From Novosphingobium kaempferiae (lineage in GTDB: Bacteria; Pseudomonadota; Alphaproteobacteria; Sphingomonadales; Sphingomonadaceae), in NCBI RefSeq assembly GCF_021227995.1, contig NZ_CP089301.1, positions 4,774,001 through 4,838,000 of the forward strand: a stretch of DNA of 64,000 bases, written 5' to 3'. Under the pieces are notes generated by a model. That model ran no database searches and was not told where the DNA came from. It saw only the letters and a list, made by a program, of their open reading frames with translations. Shown here piece by piece: positions 23,300 to 33,415 of this stretch. The position numbers were made by a program, and so were the translations under genes. Positions within the stretch are counted from its first letter, which is position 1. Each line of letters begins with the position of its first letter.

Positions 23300-24282
23300 A
23301 CCCGTTCACGTATGCGCGTGCCGCCGACACCTCCGATGCCGTCCGGCAGGGCAGTGCTGCCGGGGTGAAGTACCTTGGCGGCGGCACCAACCTCGTCGAC
23401 CTGATGCGCGAGACGATCGAGCGACCGGCGAGCCTCGTCGATGTAACTGGCCTTTCGCGCGAGATCGAGGAACTGCCCGGCGGCGGCCTGCTGATCGGCG
23501 CGGGTGTACGCAACACTGCGCTCGCCGAGCACCGGCTGGTGCGCCGACGCTACCCGTTACTCACGCGGGCCGTGGTTTCGGGCGCCAGCGCGCAGATCCG
23601 CAACATGGCGACGGTCGGCGGCAACGTCCTCCAGCGCACGCGCTGCGCCTATTTCTACGACGACGCGGGATCGCGCTGCAACAAGCGCAGTCCCGGCTCC
23701 GGCTGCGACGCGATCGACGGGTTCAACCGCAATCACGCGATCCTCGGCGCATCCAGGTCGTGCGTCGCGGTGCATCCTTCCGACATGTGCGTGGCGCTGG
23801 CGGCGCTGGATGCCGTGGTCCATCTGCGCGGCGACGGCGGCGAGCGCCGCATCGCGCTGACGGAGTTGCACCGCCTGCCCGGCGAGCGGCCGGATATCGA
23901 GACCATGCTGGAGGCCGGCGAACTCATCACCGCCATCGAACTGCCGCCGCTGTCCGGTGAGGCGCGCTTGACCTACCGCAAGGTGCGCGGCCGTTCGAGC
24001 TACGCCTTCGCGTTGGTCTCGGTCGCGGCGGTGCTGGATGTCGCGGACGGGCATGTGCGCGACGTGCGCATCGCGATTGGCGGAGTGGCGCACAAGCCAT
24101 GGCGCGCCGTGCGGGCGGAGGCGGTGCTGCGCGGCGGTCCGGCGGCGTCGCTGGCCTTCGCCACCGCCGCCGATGCGGAACTTGCCGAGGCCCGGCCGCT
24201 GTCGGGCAATGCCTTCAAGATCGAACTTGCGCGCCGCACGATGGTCGCCGTGCTCGAGGAACTCGCGGGAGAAATCGCATGA
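23296..24282 (+). CDS. paoB: Aldehyde oxidoreductase FAD subunit (PaoB type)
   Basis: The 328-residue protein has the FAD-binding motifs LGGGTNLVDLMR and ATVGGNVLQR of the CO dehydrogenase/xanthine oxidase medium subunit. A cysteine-containing insert (RTRCAYFYDD, SRCNKRSPGSGCD, SRSCVAVHP) corresponds to the extra [4Fe-4S] cluster known from PaoB. Start and stop overlap both neighbours by ATGA, so all three subunits are co-translated. Confidence 0.92.
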   Translation: MNPFTYARAADTSDAVRQGSAAGVKYLGGGTNLVDLMRETIERPASLVDVTGLSREIEELPGGGLLIGAGVRNTALAEHRLVRRRYPLLTRAVVSGASAQIRNMATVGGNVLQRTRCAYFYDDAGSRCNKRSPGSGCDAIDGFNRNHAILGASRSCVAVHPSDMCVALAALDAVVHLRGDGGERRIALTELHRLPGERPDIETMLEAGELITAIELPPLSGEARLTYRKVRGRSSYAFALVSVAAVLDVADGHVRDVRIAIGGVAHKPWRAVRAEAVLRGGPAASLAFATAADAELAEARPLSGNAFKIELARRTMVAVLEELAGEIA

Positions 24283-26612
24283 GCATCGTCGGCGACGCCA
24301 AGCAGGCGATACAGGGCGCGGTGCAAGGCGCGATGGCGAAAGCGGTGGCGCTTGCGCCGGACCGCTGGATTCCGGGAGGTGAGCCCGACCCCCTGATCCG
24401 TGAGCGCTACGGCCATGTCGGCAAGCCACTGTCGCGCATCGACGGCCCGCTCAAGGTCACCGGGCAGGCGCAGTTTGCGGCCGAATTCCCGATGGAGGGC
24501 ATGGTCTATGCGGCGCTCGTCTTCAGCACCATCGCGAAGGGGCGCATCGCCTCCATCGACACAGCGTCGGCAGAGGCCGCTCCCGGCGTCGTCGCGGTGA
24601 TGGACCATCGCAACGCCCCGCGCCTCGCGCCGCCGCCGGTGTTCATGTCGGCGCCCAAGGCGGCGGGCGGGGACGACCTGCCGATCATGCAGGGTGACGA
24701 CATCCGCTGGAACGGCGAGCCCGTGGCGGTCGTGCTCGCCGAAACGCAGGAACAGGCCAGCCACGCGGCCTCGCTCATCCGCGTGACATACGAGGAGGCG
24801 CCTGCGCTGACCTCTTTCGCCGAGGCGCGCGGGCAGGGCACGCGGCCCGCGATGTTCATGGGCCAGCCCTTGCACAACGAGCGCGGCGACGCCGAGGCGG
24901 CGCTGGCCGAGGCCGAGGTGCGCGTCGACGGCACCTACCTGACGCCGCGCCACAACCACAATGCGATCGAGCTTCACGGCGTCACCGCTGCATGGCAGGG
25001 CGAGGTGCTGCGCATCCACGACGCCTCGCAACTGGTCGCCCATACGGCCTGGTCGATCGGGCAGATGTTCGGCATGGCCGAGGACAAGGTCGTCATCACC
25101 TCGCCGTTCGTGGGTGGCGGCTTCGGGGGCAAGTGCCTGTGGCAGCATCAGGTTCTCGCGGCCATGGCGGCGAAGGTGACGGGCCGTCCGGTGCGCCTCG
25201 TCCTCTCGCGCGAAGGGGTTTATCGCGTGGTCGGCGGTCGCTCGCCGACCGAGCAGCGCGTCGCGCTCGGGGCTGATCGGGAAGGGAAGCTCAAGGCGCT
25301 GATCCATACCGGCGTCACCATCAAGACCGCCACCAACGCCATGCCCGAGCCGTTCATCCTGGCGACCCGCAGCGCCTACGCATCGGACACGGTGAAGCTC
25401 GACGTGCAGATGGTGGAACTGGACATGCTGGCCAACACCTTCATGCGCGCCCCGGGGGAATCCGTCGGTACCTTCGCGCTGGAGAGCGCGATGGACGAAC
25501 TGGCCGAGGTGCTCGGCATCGATCCGGTCGAACTGCGCCTCCGCAACGAGCCGGAGAAAGACCCGAGCACCGGCCTGCCGTTCTCCTCCCGTCACATCGT
25601 CGAGGCATGGCGCGACGGCGCGCAGCGCTTCGGCTGGGCCCGGCGCGACCCTCGCCCCGGGATGCGCCGGGAAGGTGAATGGCTTGTCGGCATGGGTTGC
25701 GCGACCGGGACGTATCCGTACTACCGCATGCCCGGCGGCGCCGCACGGATCACGCTCACGCGGGACGGGCGCGCCATCGTCGACATCGCGGCGCACGAGA
25801 TGGGCATGGGCACCGCGACCGCGCAGACACAGGTCACGGCGGAGCGGCTCGGGTTGCCGCTCGAGCGGGTGAGCTTCAACTACGGCGATTCCACGCTGCC
25901 CGGCGTCGTCCTCGCAGGCGGATCGCAGCAGACTGCGGCGATCGGCGCGGCGGTCGGCGCAGCACATCGCGATCTCGTGAAGGCGCTGCTCAAGCTTGCG
26001 GGCAACGATTCCCCGCTGGCCGGGCTCGCGCCGGACGATGTGGTCAGCCGCGAGGAAGGCCTTTGCAAGGCCGACGAGCCGGCAAGGCACGAAACCTACG
26101 CCTCCATTCTTGCCCGCGCGGGGCAGGATACGGTCAGCGTCGAGGCCGAGGGACCGCCGCCACTGGAAACGATGCACTGGTCGATGCACAGCCATGCCGC
26201 GATGTTCTGCGAGGTGCGCGTGAACGCCGTGACCGGCGAGCCGCGCGTCAGCCGGTTCCTCGGCTCGTTCGACTGCGGGCGCATCCTCAACCCCAAGACG
26301 GCGACGAGCCAGTTCCGCGGCGGCATCATCATGGGCCTAGGCCTCGCGCTGATGGAGGAGGCGCAGTTCGACGAGCGCAGGGGCAGGATCATGAACCCCA
26401 GCCTGTCGGAGTACCATGTGCCGGTACACATGGACGTGCCCGAGATCGACGTGATCTGGACCGACATCCCCGACCCCCACGCCCCGATGGGCGCACGCGG
26501 CATCGGCGAGATCGGCATCACCGGCACCGGCGCGGCGGTCGCCAACGCCATCTATAACGCGACCGGGAAGCGCATCCGCGACCTGCCGATCACGCTCGAC
26601 AAGCTGCTCTGA
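24279..26612 (+). CDS. paoC: Aldehyde oxidoreductase molybdopterin subunit (PaoC type)
   Basis: The 777-residue catalytic subunit has the molybdopterin-binding motif FVGGGFGGK, the substrate-channel segment FMRAPGESVGTFALE and the active-site glutamate in GARGIGEIGITG near the end. PaoC-type enzymes bind a cytosine-dinucleotide molybdenum cofactor and oxidise aromatic aldehydes to acids. The start at 24279 overlaps the paoB stop. No PaoD-type maturation chaperone follows; the next gene is convergent. Substrate is not shown by the sequence. Confidence 0.93.
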   Translation: MSIVGDAKQAIQGAVQGAMAKAVALAPDRWIPGGEPDPLIRERYGHVGKPLSRIDGPLKVTGQAQFAAEFPMEGMVYAALVFSTIAKGRIASIDTASAEAAPGVVAVMDHRNAPRLAPPPVFMSAPKAAGGDDLPIMQGDDIRWNGEPVAVVLAETQEQASHAASLIRVTYEEAPALTSFAEARGQGTRPAMFMGQPLHNERGDAEAALAEAEVRVDGTYLTPRHNHNAIELHGVTAAWQGEVLRIHDASQLVAHTAWSIGQMFGMAEDKVVITSPFVGGGFGGKCLWQHQVLAAMAAKVTGRPVRLVLSREGVYRVVGGRSPTEQRVALGADREGKLKALIHTGVTIKTATNAMPEPFILATRSAYASDTVKLDVQMVELDMLANTFMRAPGESVGTFALESAMDELAEVLGIDPVELRLRNEPEKDPSTGLPFSSRHIVEAWRDGAQRFGWARRDPRPGMRREGEWLVGMGCATGTYPYYRMPGGAARITLTRDGRAIVDIAAHEMGMGTATAQTQVTAERLGLPLERVSFNYGDSTLPGVVLAGGSQQTAAIGAAVGAAHRDLVKALLKLAGNDSPLAGLAPDDVVSREEGLCKADEPARHETYASILARAGQDTVSVEAEGPPPLETMHWSMHSHAAMFCEVRVNAVTGEPRVSRFLGSFDCGRILNPKTATSQFRGGIIMGLGLALMEEAQFDERRGRIMNPSLSEYHVPVHMDVPEIDVIWTDIPDPHAPMGARGIGEIGITGTGAAVANAIYNATGKRIRDLPITLDKLL

Positions 26613-26660
26613 GGCGAATGGCCGTGGCGCCGCTTGTCGCGAGGCTGCGGAAACGAGCGC

Positions 26661-27530
26661 TCAATCCGCCGCCTCGCACGGATCGATGATCGAGCCGGCC
26701 TGGCGCGTGCGGCGCGCGCCGAAGCGGGTGAGGTCGGAGCCGATGCCCGATCCCCGGCTCTGGCCGCCGTTCAGGGAATGGCACGTATTGCAGCCGCTGG
26801 CCGCGAACAGCGCCGCGCCGCGACCCTGGGTGCGTATGGGCGGCTCGCGACTGGCGGCCAGCCATGCGTCGAAGGCGGCAGGCTCCATGGCGATCACGTC
26901 GAACGCCATCAGCGCATGGCTGAGGCCGCAGAACTCCGCGCAGACGCCGCGATAGGTGCCCGCCTTGTCGGCCTTCACGACGAGGCGGTTGGTGCGTCCG
27001 GGGACCATGTCCATCTTGCCTGCGAGGCCGGGTATCCAGAAGCTGTGGATCACGTCCGTCGCAGTCAGCTCGAACACGACGGTGCAGCCCTCCGGGATGC
27101 GCACTTCGTTGGCGGAGATCAGGGGCGGCCGGCCCTGAGGCTTGTAGCGCACGCGCCACCAGAACTGCTCGCCCTCGACATGTACGCGCAGGTTTCGCGC
27201 CGCGGCGGGCAGCGGGCGCATCGCGGGCAGGGCCCAGACCAGCAGCGCGGTCAGCACCACCGTCGGCACGATCGCGCCGAGCCAGAGCACCATGCGCATC
27301 CCGCCCGCATGGTCCATCCGCCCCTCCGGCGCGCGCACCGCCAGCACGAACACCGCCGCGACGCCGAGCGCGATCGCGACTGCGCCGGTCACCAGCACGG
27401 TCGTCATCGTCAGCGTCGAGCGCGCCTCCAGCCCGAACGGTGCCAGCGCGGACTGATGGCTGTTGCAGCCCGCTAGCAGAAGCGCGCAGACGACGGTCGA
27501 TTTACGCAAGCCTTCCCCGGTGTTGCGCAA
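26661..27530 (-). CDS. coxB: Orphan cytochrome c oxidase subunit II with truncated cytochrome c domain
   Basis: The 289-residue protein starts with a lipoprotein signal (ALLLAGC), then two membrane helices (around VTGAVAIALGVAAVFVLAV and VVLTALLVWALPAM) and a cupredoxin domain. The dinuclear copper site is intact (DVIHSFW; CAEFCGLSHALM). A cytochrome c domain follows with the haem site CNTCH, but the protein stops about 40 residues later, before the methionine ligand expected further on. Subunits I and III are absent. The start may be TTG at 27530 or TTG at 27509. It is probably a leftover of a lost oxidase operon. Confidence 0.8.
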   Translation of the reverse strand: MRNTGEGLRKSTVVCALLLAGCNSHQSALAPFGLEARSTLTMTTVLVTGAVAIALGVAAVFVLAVRAPEGRMDHAGGMRMVLWLGAIVPTVVLTALLVWALPAMRPLPAAARNLRVHVEGEQFWWRVRYKPQGRPPLISANEVRIPEGCTVVFELTATDVIHSFWIPGLAGKMDMVPGRTNRLVVKADKAGTYRGVCAEFCGLSHALMAFDVIAMEPAAFDAWLAASREPPIRTQGRGAALFAASGCNTCHSLNGGQSRGSGIGSDLTRFGARRTRQAGSIIDPCEAAD

Positions 27531-27640
27531 GGCAACGCACGGGGAGGGCGGGGGTTCGAGGGCATTGCGCTACAAAGCGTGTCTTGATGCGCTGTTCGCC
27601 AAGGATTGACGAGGCCAAGCGAGTTAGCGTCGCCATGTCA

Positions 27641-29213
27641 TCACAATGCCAGTTCGATCCGACCTTCCACGCCGATCTCGCCGAGGAACGCCTCGTCATA
27701 GCTTACCACCAGCAAGGCGCCGTCGAATGCGGCCAGCGCCGTCTCGATCGCCCGAATGGAATCGAGATCGAGGTGATTGGTCGGCTCGTCGAGGATGAGC
27801 AACTCTGGCGGTGCATCGCCGCTGAGACGACAGGCAAGAGCGGCACGCAGGACCTGGCCTCCGCTCAGGGTGTCGACCACCTGCAGCGCGCTGTCGGCCC
27901 GGAACAGGAAACCGGCGAGCATCGCCCGGCAGGCGTTCTCGTCCTTGCCGGGATTGAGCCGCCGGAAGTTCTCGAGAATAGTCACCTTGCGATCCAGCAA
28001 CGCGGCGTTCTGGTCCAGAAAGGCGACCGTACCGCCGAGCGCCATGGTGCCGCCGAGCAGGGCCAGATCGCCCGCGATCGTACGTAGCAGGGTGCTCTTG
28101 CCGCAGCCGTTCGGTCCAATCACCGCGATCCGTGCCGGGCCGACGATCGTGAGGTCGATATTCTGCCGGATCGGATGGCCGGGATTATGGCCGATCGTCG
28201 CCCCGCGCATCTCCAGCAGGGTGCGGCCCGAGGGAACTTTCGTCGTCGGAAGTACGATCGACAGCGATTGCAACACTTCGATCTTCGCCTGCGCCGCCGC
28301 CACGTCCCGCGCGGCGTCATTGCTCAGCCGGGCCTTCAGGCGCTGGTCGCCGCCGCCGCTGGCCTCGGCGGCGTTGCGCCGCGCCCCTGCGAGGATCTTC
28401 GGCATGTCGCCACGCGCAGCCTTGCGTGCTCCAGCGGCGCTGCTTGCGCTCGTCGGCGATCCGACTGCGGCGCGCGATTTCCGCCTGCCGCTTGCGGGCG
28501 TCGAGCAGGTCCTGTTCGGCGGCCTGCAGTTCCAGCGTCTTGCTCTGGCGATAAGCGCTCCAGTTTCCGCCATACTGCGTCGCCCCTAGCGTCGTCAGTT
28601 CGACGATGGCGTCCATACGCTCCAGCAGTTCGCGGTCGTGGCTGATCACGACCAGCCCGGCAGACCAGCCATCGACGAGCCGCAGCACTGCCTCTCGCCC
28701 CGCCCGGTCGAGATTGTTGGTAGGCTCATCGAGCAGCAGGAAGTCCGGCTCCGCAAAGATCGCCGCGGCCAGCGCCGCGCGCGTCCGTTGCCCGCCCGAG
28801 AGCCCTGCCAGCGGTGTCGTTGTCAAAGCTTCCAGCCCGACGCGGGCGAGGGCTGCGTCGATGCGTTCCTCGATTGTCCAGTCGGCCCTTTCGAGATCGT
28901 CTATTGTCGCTTCTCCATCGGCCGCGCGGGCCAGGACCTCTAGAGCGGCGCGCACGCCGAAGAGATCGGGGATGCTGTCCGATGCCGCCGGCTGCACGAC
29001 CTGATGCATCAGGTGAACCGTCCCGACCGTCGAGCATGAACCGGACGAAGGCGTCAGGTGGCCGGCCATGATCCGCAGCAGCGTGCTTTTTCCCACGCCG
29101 TTGCGCCCGAGCAGCCCTGTGCGTCGCGGACCGAAATTCAGATCGATCTCATGCAGGACCGGATGCCCGGTGGGGGTAACCCAATTTACGCGAGACAGGG
29201 AAATGGCAGACAA
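27641..29213 (-). pseudogene. ABC-F ATPase gene split by a frameshift
   Basis: The first part (29213 to about 28435) carries ATPase domain 1: GRNGVGKS, the signature LSGGQ and LLLDEPTNNLD. The second (about 28435 to 27641) carries the linker (RGDMPKILAGARR) and domain 2 with GPNGCGKS, LSGGQ and LILDEPTNHLD. The frames switch by one base around 28430-28440, just after DERKQRR. Without the shift the gene would encode about 523 residues of an ABC-F translation or resistance factor. The start is TTG. A true mutation, a sequencing error or a programmed shift are all possible; the first is the simplest. Confidence 0.8.
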
Positions 29214-29233
29214 ATACGACTCGCTTCGATATT

Positions 29234-29255
29234 AACGGCACTATATCGTGTCGTT
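29234..29255. promoter_or_regulatory. Candidate TetR operator in the divergent promoter
   Basis: AACGGCAC-TATATC-GTGTCGTT is an imperfect inverted repeat with 18 of 22 positions symmetric. It lies between the ABC-F start (29213) and the tetR start (29304), as expected for a TetR repressor that controls itself and its divergent neighbour. Confidence 0.5.
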
Positions 29256-29303
29256 TTATAGAAGCCCGGTCAACGGCTGGGTGTGAAGGGAAGTCAGAAG
29301 GGC

Positions 29304-29885
29304 ATGGGCCGACCGACGAAGGTGCAAGCGCAGGCATGGACGCAGGCACTGCTTGATGCGGCGCGCAGGCTGTTCTGCGAGCGGGGCTATGCGGGCGCTT
29401 CGCTTGACGAACTGGCCATGCGCCTGCGCTGCTCCAAACATTCGATATACCGCCGCTTCGCCGACAAGGAGGCGCTTTTCGTGGCGGTGGTCGATCGCGA
29501 TGTTGCCGACTTCATCTCAGAGCTCAGTGCCTCGGAAGCGCCCGCCTCATCGCCCGAAGAGACCTTGCGTGCAATGGCGCGGACCTACTTCGGCTTCGGC
29601 GCTTCGCGGAACCATGCCGCATTGTATGCAGCAATGAATCTGGAAGCGACCACTTCGCCTCGGCTGCGTATCCTCGCGATGCAATGGGCCGAGCAGGCGC
29701 TCAAGCCGTTACGAGATGCGGTTGCGGTTGCCGTCCCTGCGGCTGATTCCGGTGAGTTGTGCGAAATTCTGATCGACCTGCTCGATGGTGCAGCGAACAG
29801 GCTCCGATTGAGCGAGGACATCCCTGCAACAATTGACGCTGCTTTTTCGATCAGGTGGGATTTCTTTGTGAGAGTGCAGATGTGA
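29304..29885 (+). CDS. TetR-family transcriptional regulator
   Basis: The 193-residue protein has the N-terminal TetR helix-turn-helix (LLDAARRLFCERGYAGASLD, then RCSKHSIYRRFADKEALF) and a helical ligand-binding part (RAMARTYFGF onward). It starts at MGRPTK; a GTG at 29283 is an alternative. It diverges from the broken ABC-F gene, whose expression it probably controlled, over a 90-base region with a candidate operator. No ligand can be inferred. Confidence 0.85.
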   Translation: MGRPTKVQAQAWTQALLDAARRLFCERGYAGASLDELAMRLRCSKHSIYRRFADKEALFVAVVDRDVADFISELSASEAPASSPEETLRAMARTYFGFGASRNHAALYAAMNLEATTSPRLRILAMQWAEQALKPLRDAVAVAVPAADSGELCEILIDLLDGAANRLRLSEDIPATIDAAFSIRWDFFVRVQM

Positions 29886-30092
29886 AATCATGGCGTGGAT
29901 GCTGTTGGGTACGTTCAACTCGATGCTTGACCGTCCGACCGGGCCGCCATGCGGGGGGAGGGATGACAAGGAGCGGCAGAATCGGCCGTAGGAATATCGA
30001 GAGCCGCAGGCGATCCAATGCATGCTACTGCGAGTGACTTGCAAATGCAGGCGGTAACGTTATGAGGCCGACCAATTAGGGAGGCCCCAAAG

Positions 30093-32225
30093 ATGATCCG
30101 TCATTCGATGCTCGTACTGCCGCTTGCGCTAGTGGCGACCCCGGTCTTTGCCCAGGACGTCGAACCGGACGAAGGCATCGTCGTGACTGCGGCCCGCACT
30201 GTGCTCCCGGTCAACGCCCTGCCGCTGACAGTCGATGTCATCGACAACGCGGCGCTCAACCAGCAGGTGGCCATCGGGGGCTCGATCGTCGATGCTGTGT
30301 CCGCACTGACGCCTTCGTTCTCGCCCACGAGGCAAAAGCTGTCGGGCGCTGGCGAGACACTGCGCGGCCGCTCGCCGCTCTACGCGATCAACGGTATTCC
30401 GCAAACCGCCCCGCTGCGCGACGGCGCACGGGACGGATTCTCGATCGATCCGTTCTTCGTCGATCGAGTTGAGGTCATCTATGGCTCCAATGCGCTGCAA
30501 GGCATCGGCGGCACCGGCGGCATCGTCAACCAGGTGACAGTCGGCCCGCCGAAACAGGACGGGATCTCCGGCCGGGTGCTTGTGCAGGGCAATTCGGACT
30601 CCGGCTTCAGCGGCGACGGCAAGGGCGGCAAGGTCGCAGGCCTCATCGGCTGGCGTCAGGAGCGCTTCGACGCGACGGTGGGTGCCGCCTTCGAGAAGCG
30701 CGGGGTGTTCTACGATGGTCACGGCGATAGGGTTGGCACCGATCTGACGCAAGGCGAGACGCAGGATAGCCGCTCTTGGTCGGTCTTCGGTCGTTTCGGT
30801 TATGCGGTGTCGGACACGGCGCGGCTAGACCTCATGGTCAATCGCTTCCAACTCAAGGGCGAGGGCGATTTCATCGCCGCCAACGGGGACTACAGGCGCA
30901 ACCTGCCAACCACCTCGGTTCGCGGTACGCCTCCGGGCGTGCCTGCCACTAACCGGACGGAAAGCGCGGCGCTGACTTATACCGATTCCGATCTTTGGGG
31001 CGGCAATCTCATGCTCCAGGGGTTCTTCAACCGGTCGCGCGATACTTACGGCGGCGAGGTTGCTCCGATCGCCACTTTCCAGGATGCCGTGATCGCGCCG
31101 ATCGGCACGCTGTTCGATCAGTCGCAGAACCGCAGTCGCAAGTACGGCGGCAAGTTCTCCTACGAACGCAAGGTGCCGGGCTTCGAGGCGCTCACCGCCA
31201 CGATCGGCCTCGACGTGCTCTATGACAAGACCGAGCAGCGCCTCATCGCCACCGGTCGTGCGTGGGTGCCGCCGGCCGAGTATCGCAGTCTCGCACCTTT
31301 TGCGCAGGCGAACCTTGCGCTGTTCGACGAAAAATTGCACCTCGCGGGCGGTGTACGGCACGAGGACGTGCGGATCACCATCGACGACTACCGCACGCTT
31401 GCCAGCTACGGCGGCGGCTTCGCGGTATCCGGCGGGACGCCCAAGTTCAGCGATACGCTACTCAACGGCGGCGTCATCATCGAGCCGTGGAAAGGCATCC
31501 GGGCCTATGCCAGCTATGCGGAAGGCTACACCGTGCCTGACGTCGGCCGCATCGCGCGCGCGGTGAACCGGGCGGGCGTCGATATCGACAATTACGTCAA
31601 CATCAGCCCGATCGTGTCCAACAATCGCGAACTGGGCGTCGAAGTGAAGCGCGGTCCGCTCGACGCAAGTGCGGCCTACTTCTGGTCCACCAGCAAGAAC
31701 GGCTCGCTACTGGTGCAGAGCGGCGGCGTGTTTGAAGTGCAGCGCCAGCGCGTCGAGATCCAGGGGCTGGAGATCAACCTTTCGGCCCAGACACCGATAC
31801 CGGGCCTGACGCTCTCGACCGGATACGCGCACCTGATCGGCCGCACCGACGGTTCGGACGACGACATTTACGAGGTCGACCGCGATCTCGACGGTGCGAA
31901 CATCTCGCCCGATCGCCTTAATCTCGCGGCCAGCTACCGCCAGGGGCCACTGTCCGCGCGCGTCCAGACCCAGTTCTTCCTCTCGCGCAAGTTCGAACGG
32001 ACGCCGGGCAACTACGACGACATCTATAGCTTCGGCGGCTACAATGTCACCGACCTCAGCGTGCGCTATGATACGGCATTTGGCGGGCTGACGCTTTCGG
32101 CGCAGAACATCTTCGACAAGTTCTACATCGACTACTACACCCAGACGGTGCGGCCGACCGATAACGCCCACTTCTTCGCTGGACGCGGTCGCAATTTCAC
32201 GCTGGGCTGGGATTATCGCTTCTGA
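30093..32225 (+). CDS. TonB-dependent outer-membrane receptor, probably siderophore
   Basis: The 710-residue protein has a signal peptide (LPLALVATPVFAQ), a TonB-box region (GIVVTAAR), a plug domain (GRSPLYAINGIPQ; VEVIYGSNALQGIGGTGGIV) and a 22-strand-type barrel that ends in WDYRF. The distribution of plug motifs resembles siderophore receptors. AGGGAGG precedes the start. Its stop overlaps the start of a PepSY membrane protein, a pairing common in iron uptake loci, where the partner helps release or reduce iron. No Fur box was identified with confidence. Confidence 0.9.
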   Translation: MIRHSMLVLPLALVATPVFAQDVEPDEGIVVTAARTVLPVNALPLTVDVIDNAALNQQVAIGGSIVDAVSALTPSFSPTRQKLSGAGETLRGRSPLYAINGIPQTAPLRDGARDGFSIDPFFVDRVEVIYGSNALQGIGGTGGIVNQVTVGPPKQDGISGRVLVQGNSDSGFSGDGKGGKVAGLIGWRQERFDATVGAAFEKRGVFYDGHGDRVGTDLTQGETQDSRSWSVFGRFGYAVSDTARLDLMVNRFQLKGEGDFIAANGDYRRNLPTTSVRGTPPGVPATNRTESAALTYTDSDLWGGNLMLQGFFNRSRDTYGGEVAPIATFQDAVIAPIGTLFDQSQNRSRKYGGKFSYERKVPGFEALTATIGLDVLYDKTEQRLIATGRAWVPPAEYRSLAPFAQANLALFDEKLHLAGGVRHEDVRITIDDYRTLASYGGGFAVSGGTPKFSDTLLNGGVIIEPWKGIRAYASYAEGYTVPDVGRIARAVNRAGVDIDNYVNISPIVSNNRELGVEVKRGPLDASAAYFWSTSKNGSLLVQSGGVFEVQRQRVEIQGLEINLSAQTPIPGLTLSTGYAHLIGRTDGSDDDIYEVDRDLDGANISPDRLNLAASYRQGPLSARVQTQFFLSRKFERTPGNYDDIYSFGGYNVTDLSVRYDTAFGGLTLSAQNIFDKFYIDYYTQTVRPTDNAHFFAGRGRNFTLGWDYRF

Positions 32226-33283
32226 TGAAGCTGCTGGACGCCTTGCACCGCTGGAGCGGAGGGCTTGTCGGCCTGCTGCTGGCGCTGGTAGGCCTGACCG
32301 GCGCGATCCTTGTCCACCGCGACGCCTGGGTCATGCTGCCTCATGCCGGGGATACCCAGGTGCAGGAGACGCAGGCGCTGGCGGCAACGACAGTCGCACT
32401 CATGGCCGATCCGACCCGGCAGCCGCAATCGATCACGTTCGCCAATGCAGGGTTCGGACTCGACCGGTTGACCTATAAAGGCGGGGCCGGGGCTTACGTC
32501 ACGCAGGCAGGTGAGCCGGTGCTCGAATGGAGCAGCCAATGGGCCCGGCCAGAATTGTGGCTGTCCGATTTCCACCAGCACCTGTTCGCAGGCGAGGCGG
32601 GAGAGACAGTGATCGGCGTCACCGGTCTTTGCGGGGTATTCTTCGTGGTCAGCGGAACCATATTGTGGTGGCGCACGCGCCGGACCTTCGAGTTTCGTCT
32701 CAGGCCTGCGCGGATGACCCGCCCGTCGATCGTTCGGCACCATCGCGACCTTGGGATAGTCGTCGCGCCGGTGCTGGCATTGTCGCTAGTGACGGGCACC
32801 GTGCTCGTGTTCCGGCCGCTGGCATCCGTCATCCTCGGACCGGGGGCACCCGCCGAGATCGATGGAGCGCTGAAACCCCCGGCAGCAGCGGTGGTGCAGC
32901 TTTCGGACGATCTGGACTGGGAGGCAATGATCCGCACGGCGCGCCTGCGATTCCCCGATGCGGAAGTGCGCAGCCTTTCACTGCCTCGCGCGGGCAGCGG
33001 CCTCATCACCCTGCGCATGCGTGGGCCGGAAGAGTGGCTGCCCAATGGCCGTACAACGGTATGGTTCGCTGCGGATACCGGGCGGATGGTGGCAGTTCGT
33101 GATGCCGTCGAGCTTCCTGCAAGGGTAATGGCGTACAACGCGCTGTATCCGCTCCACGCAGGCAAGGTCGGCGGACTGATGTTTCGCCTCGTGATGACGC
33201 TTTCGGGCCTCGGGCTGGCAATGCTGGGAACATTGGCGGTCTGGTCGTTCTGGTTCAAGCGGCCCAGGGCGCGAGTTAAGTGA
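32225..33283 (+). CDS. PepSY-associated membrane protein, iron uptake partner
   Basis: The 352-residue protein begins with a transmembrane helix (GGLVGLLLALVGLTGAILV) and has further helices near residues 130-150 (GVTGLCGVFFVVSGTILWW), 180-200 and 320-340. This arrangement and the motif GEAGETVIGVTG mark the PepSY-TM family, proposed to act in the inner membrane as ferric-siderophore reductases. The ATG shares a base with the receptor's stop codon, so both are made together. Confidence 0.88.
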   Translation: MKLLDALHRWSGGLVGLLLALVGLTGAILVHRDAWVMLPHAGDTQVQETQALAATTVALMADPTRQPQSITFANAGFGLDRLTYKGGAGAYVTQAGEPVLEWSSQWARPELWLSDFHQHLFAGEAGETVIGVTGLCGVFFVVSGTILWWRTRRTFEFRLRPARMTRPSIVRHHRDLGIVVAPVLALSLVTGTVLVFRPLASVILGPGAPAEIDGALKPPAAAVVQLSDDLDWEAMIRTARLRFPDAEVRSLSLPRAGSGLITLRMRGPEEWLPNGRTTVWFAADTGRMVAVRDAVELPARVMAYNALYPLHAGKVGGLMFRLVMTLSGLGLAMLGTLAVWSFWFKRPRARVK

Positions 33284-33415
33284 CCTCATCCTGCGACATG
33301 GTTCCGTCGGATATGGGTGAACCGCTGCTTTCTCGTCCAGCCTGGGCAGGGCCAGGACCAAGCCCTCCTTGACCTTGAATGAGAACCTTCAAATCGAATC
33401 GATACTCGGCGCGCT

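Noticed and set aside
24000..26195. A 731-codon open frame on the minus strand
   Set aside because: It is antisense to the molybdopterin subunit, which shows GGGFGGK and the catalytic glutamate.
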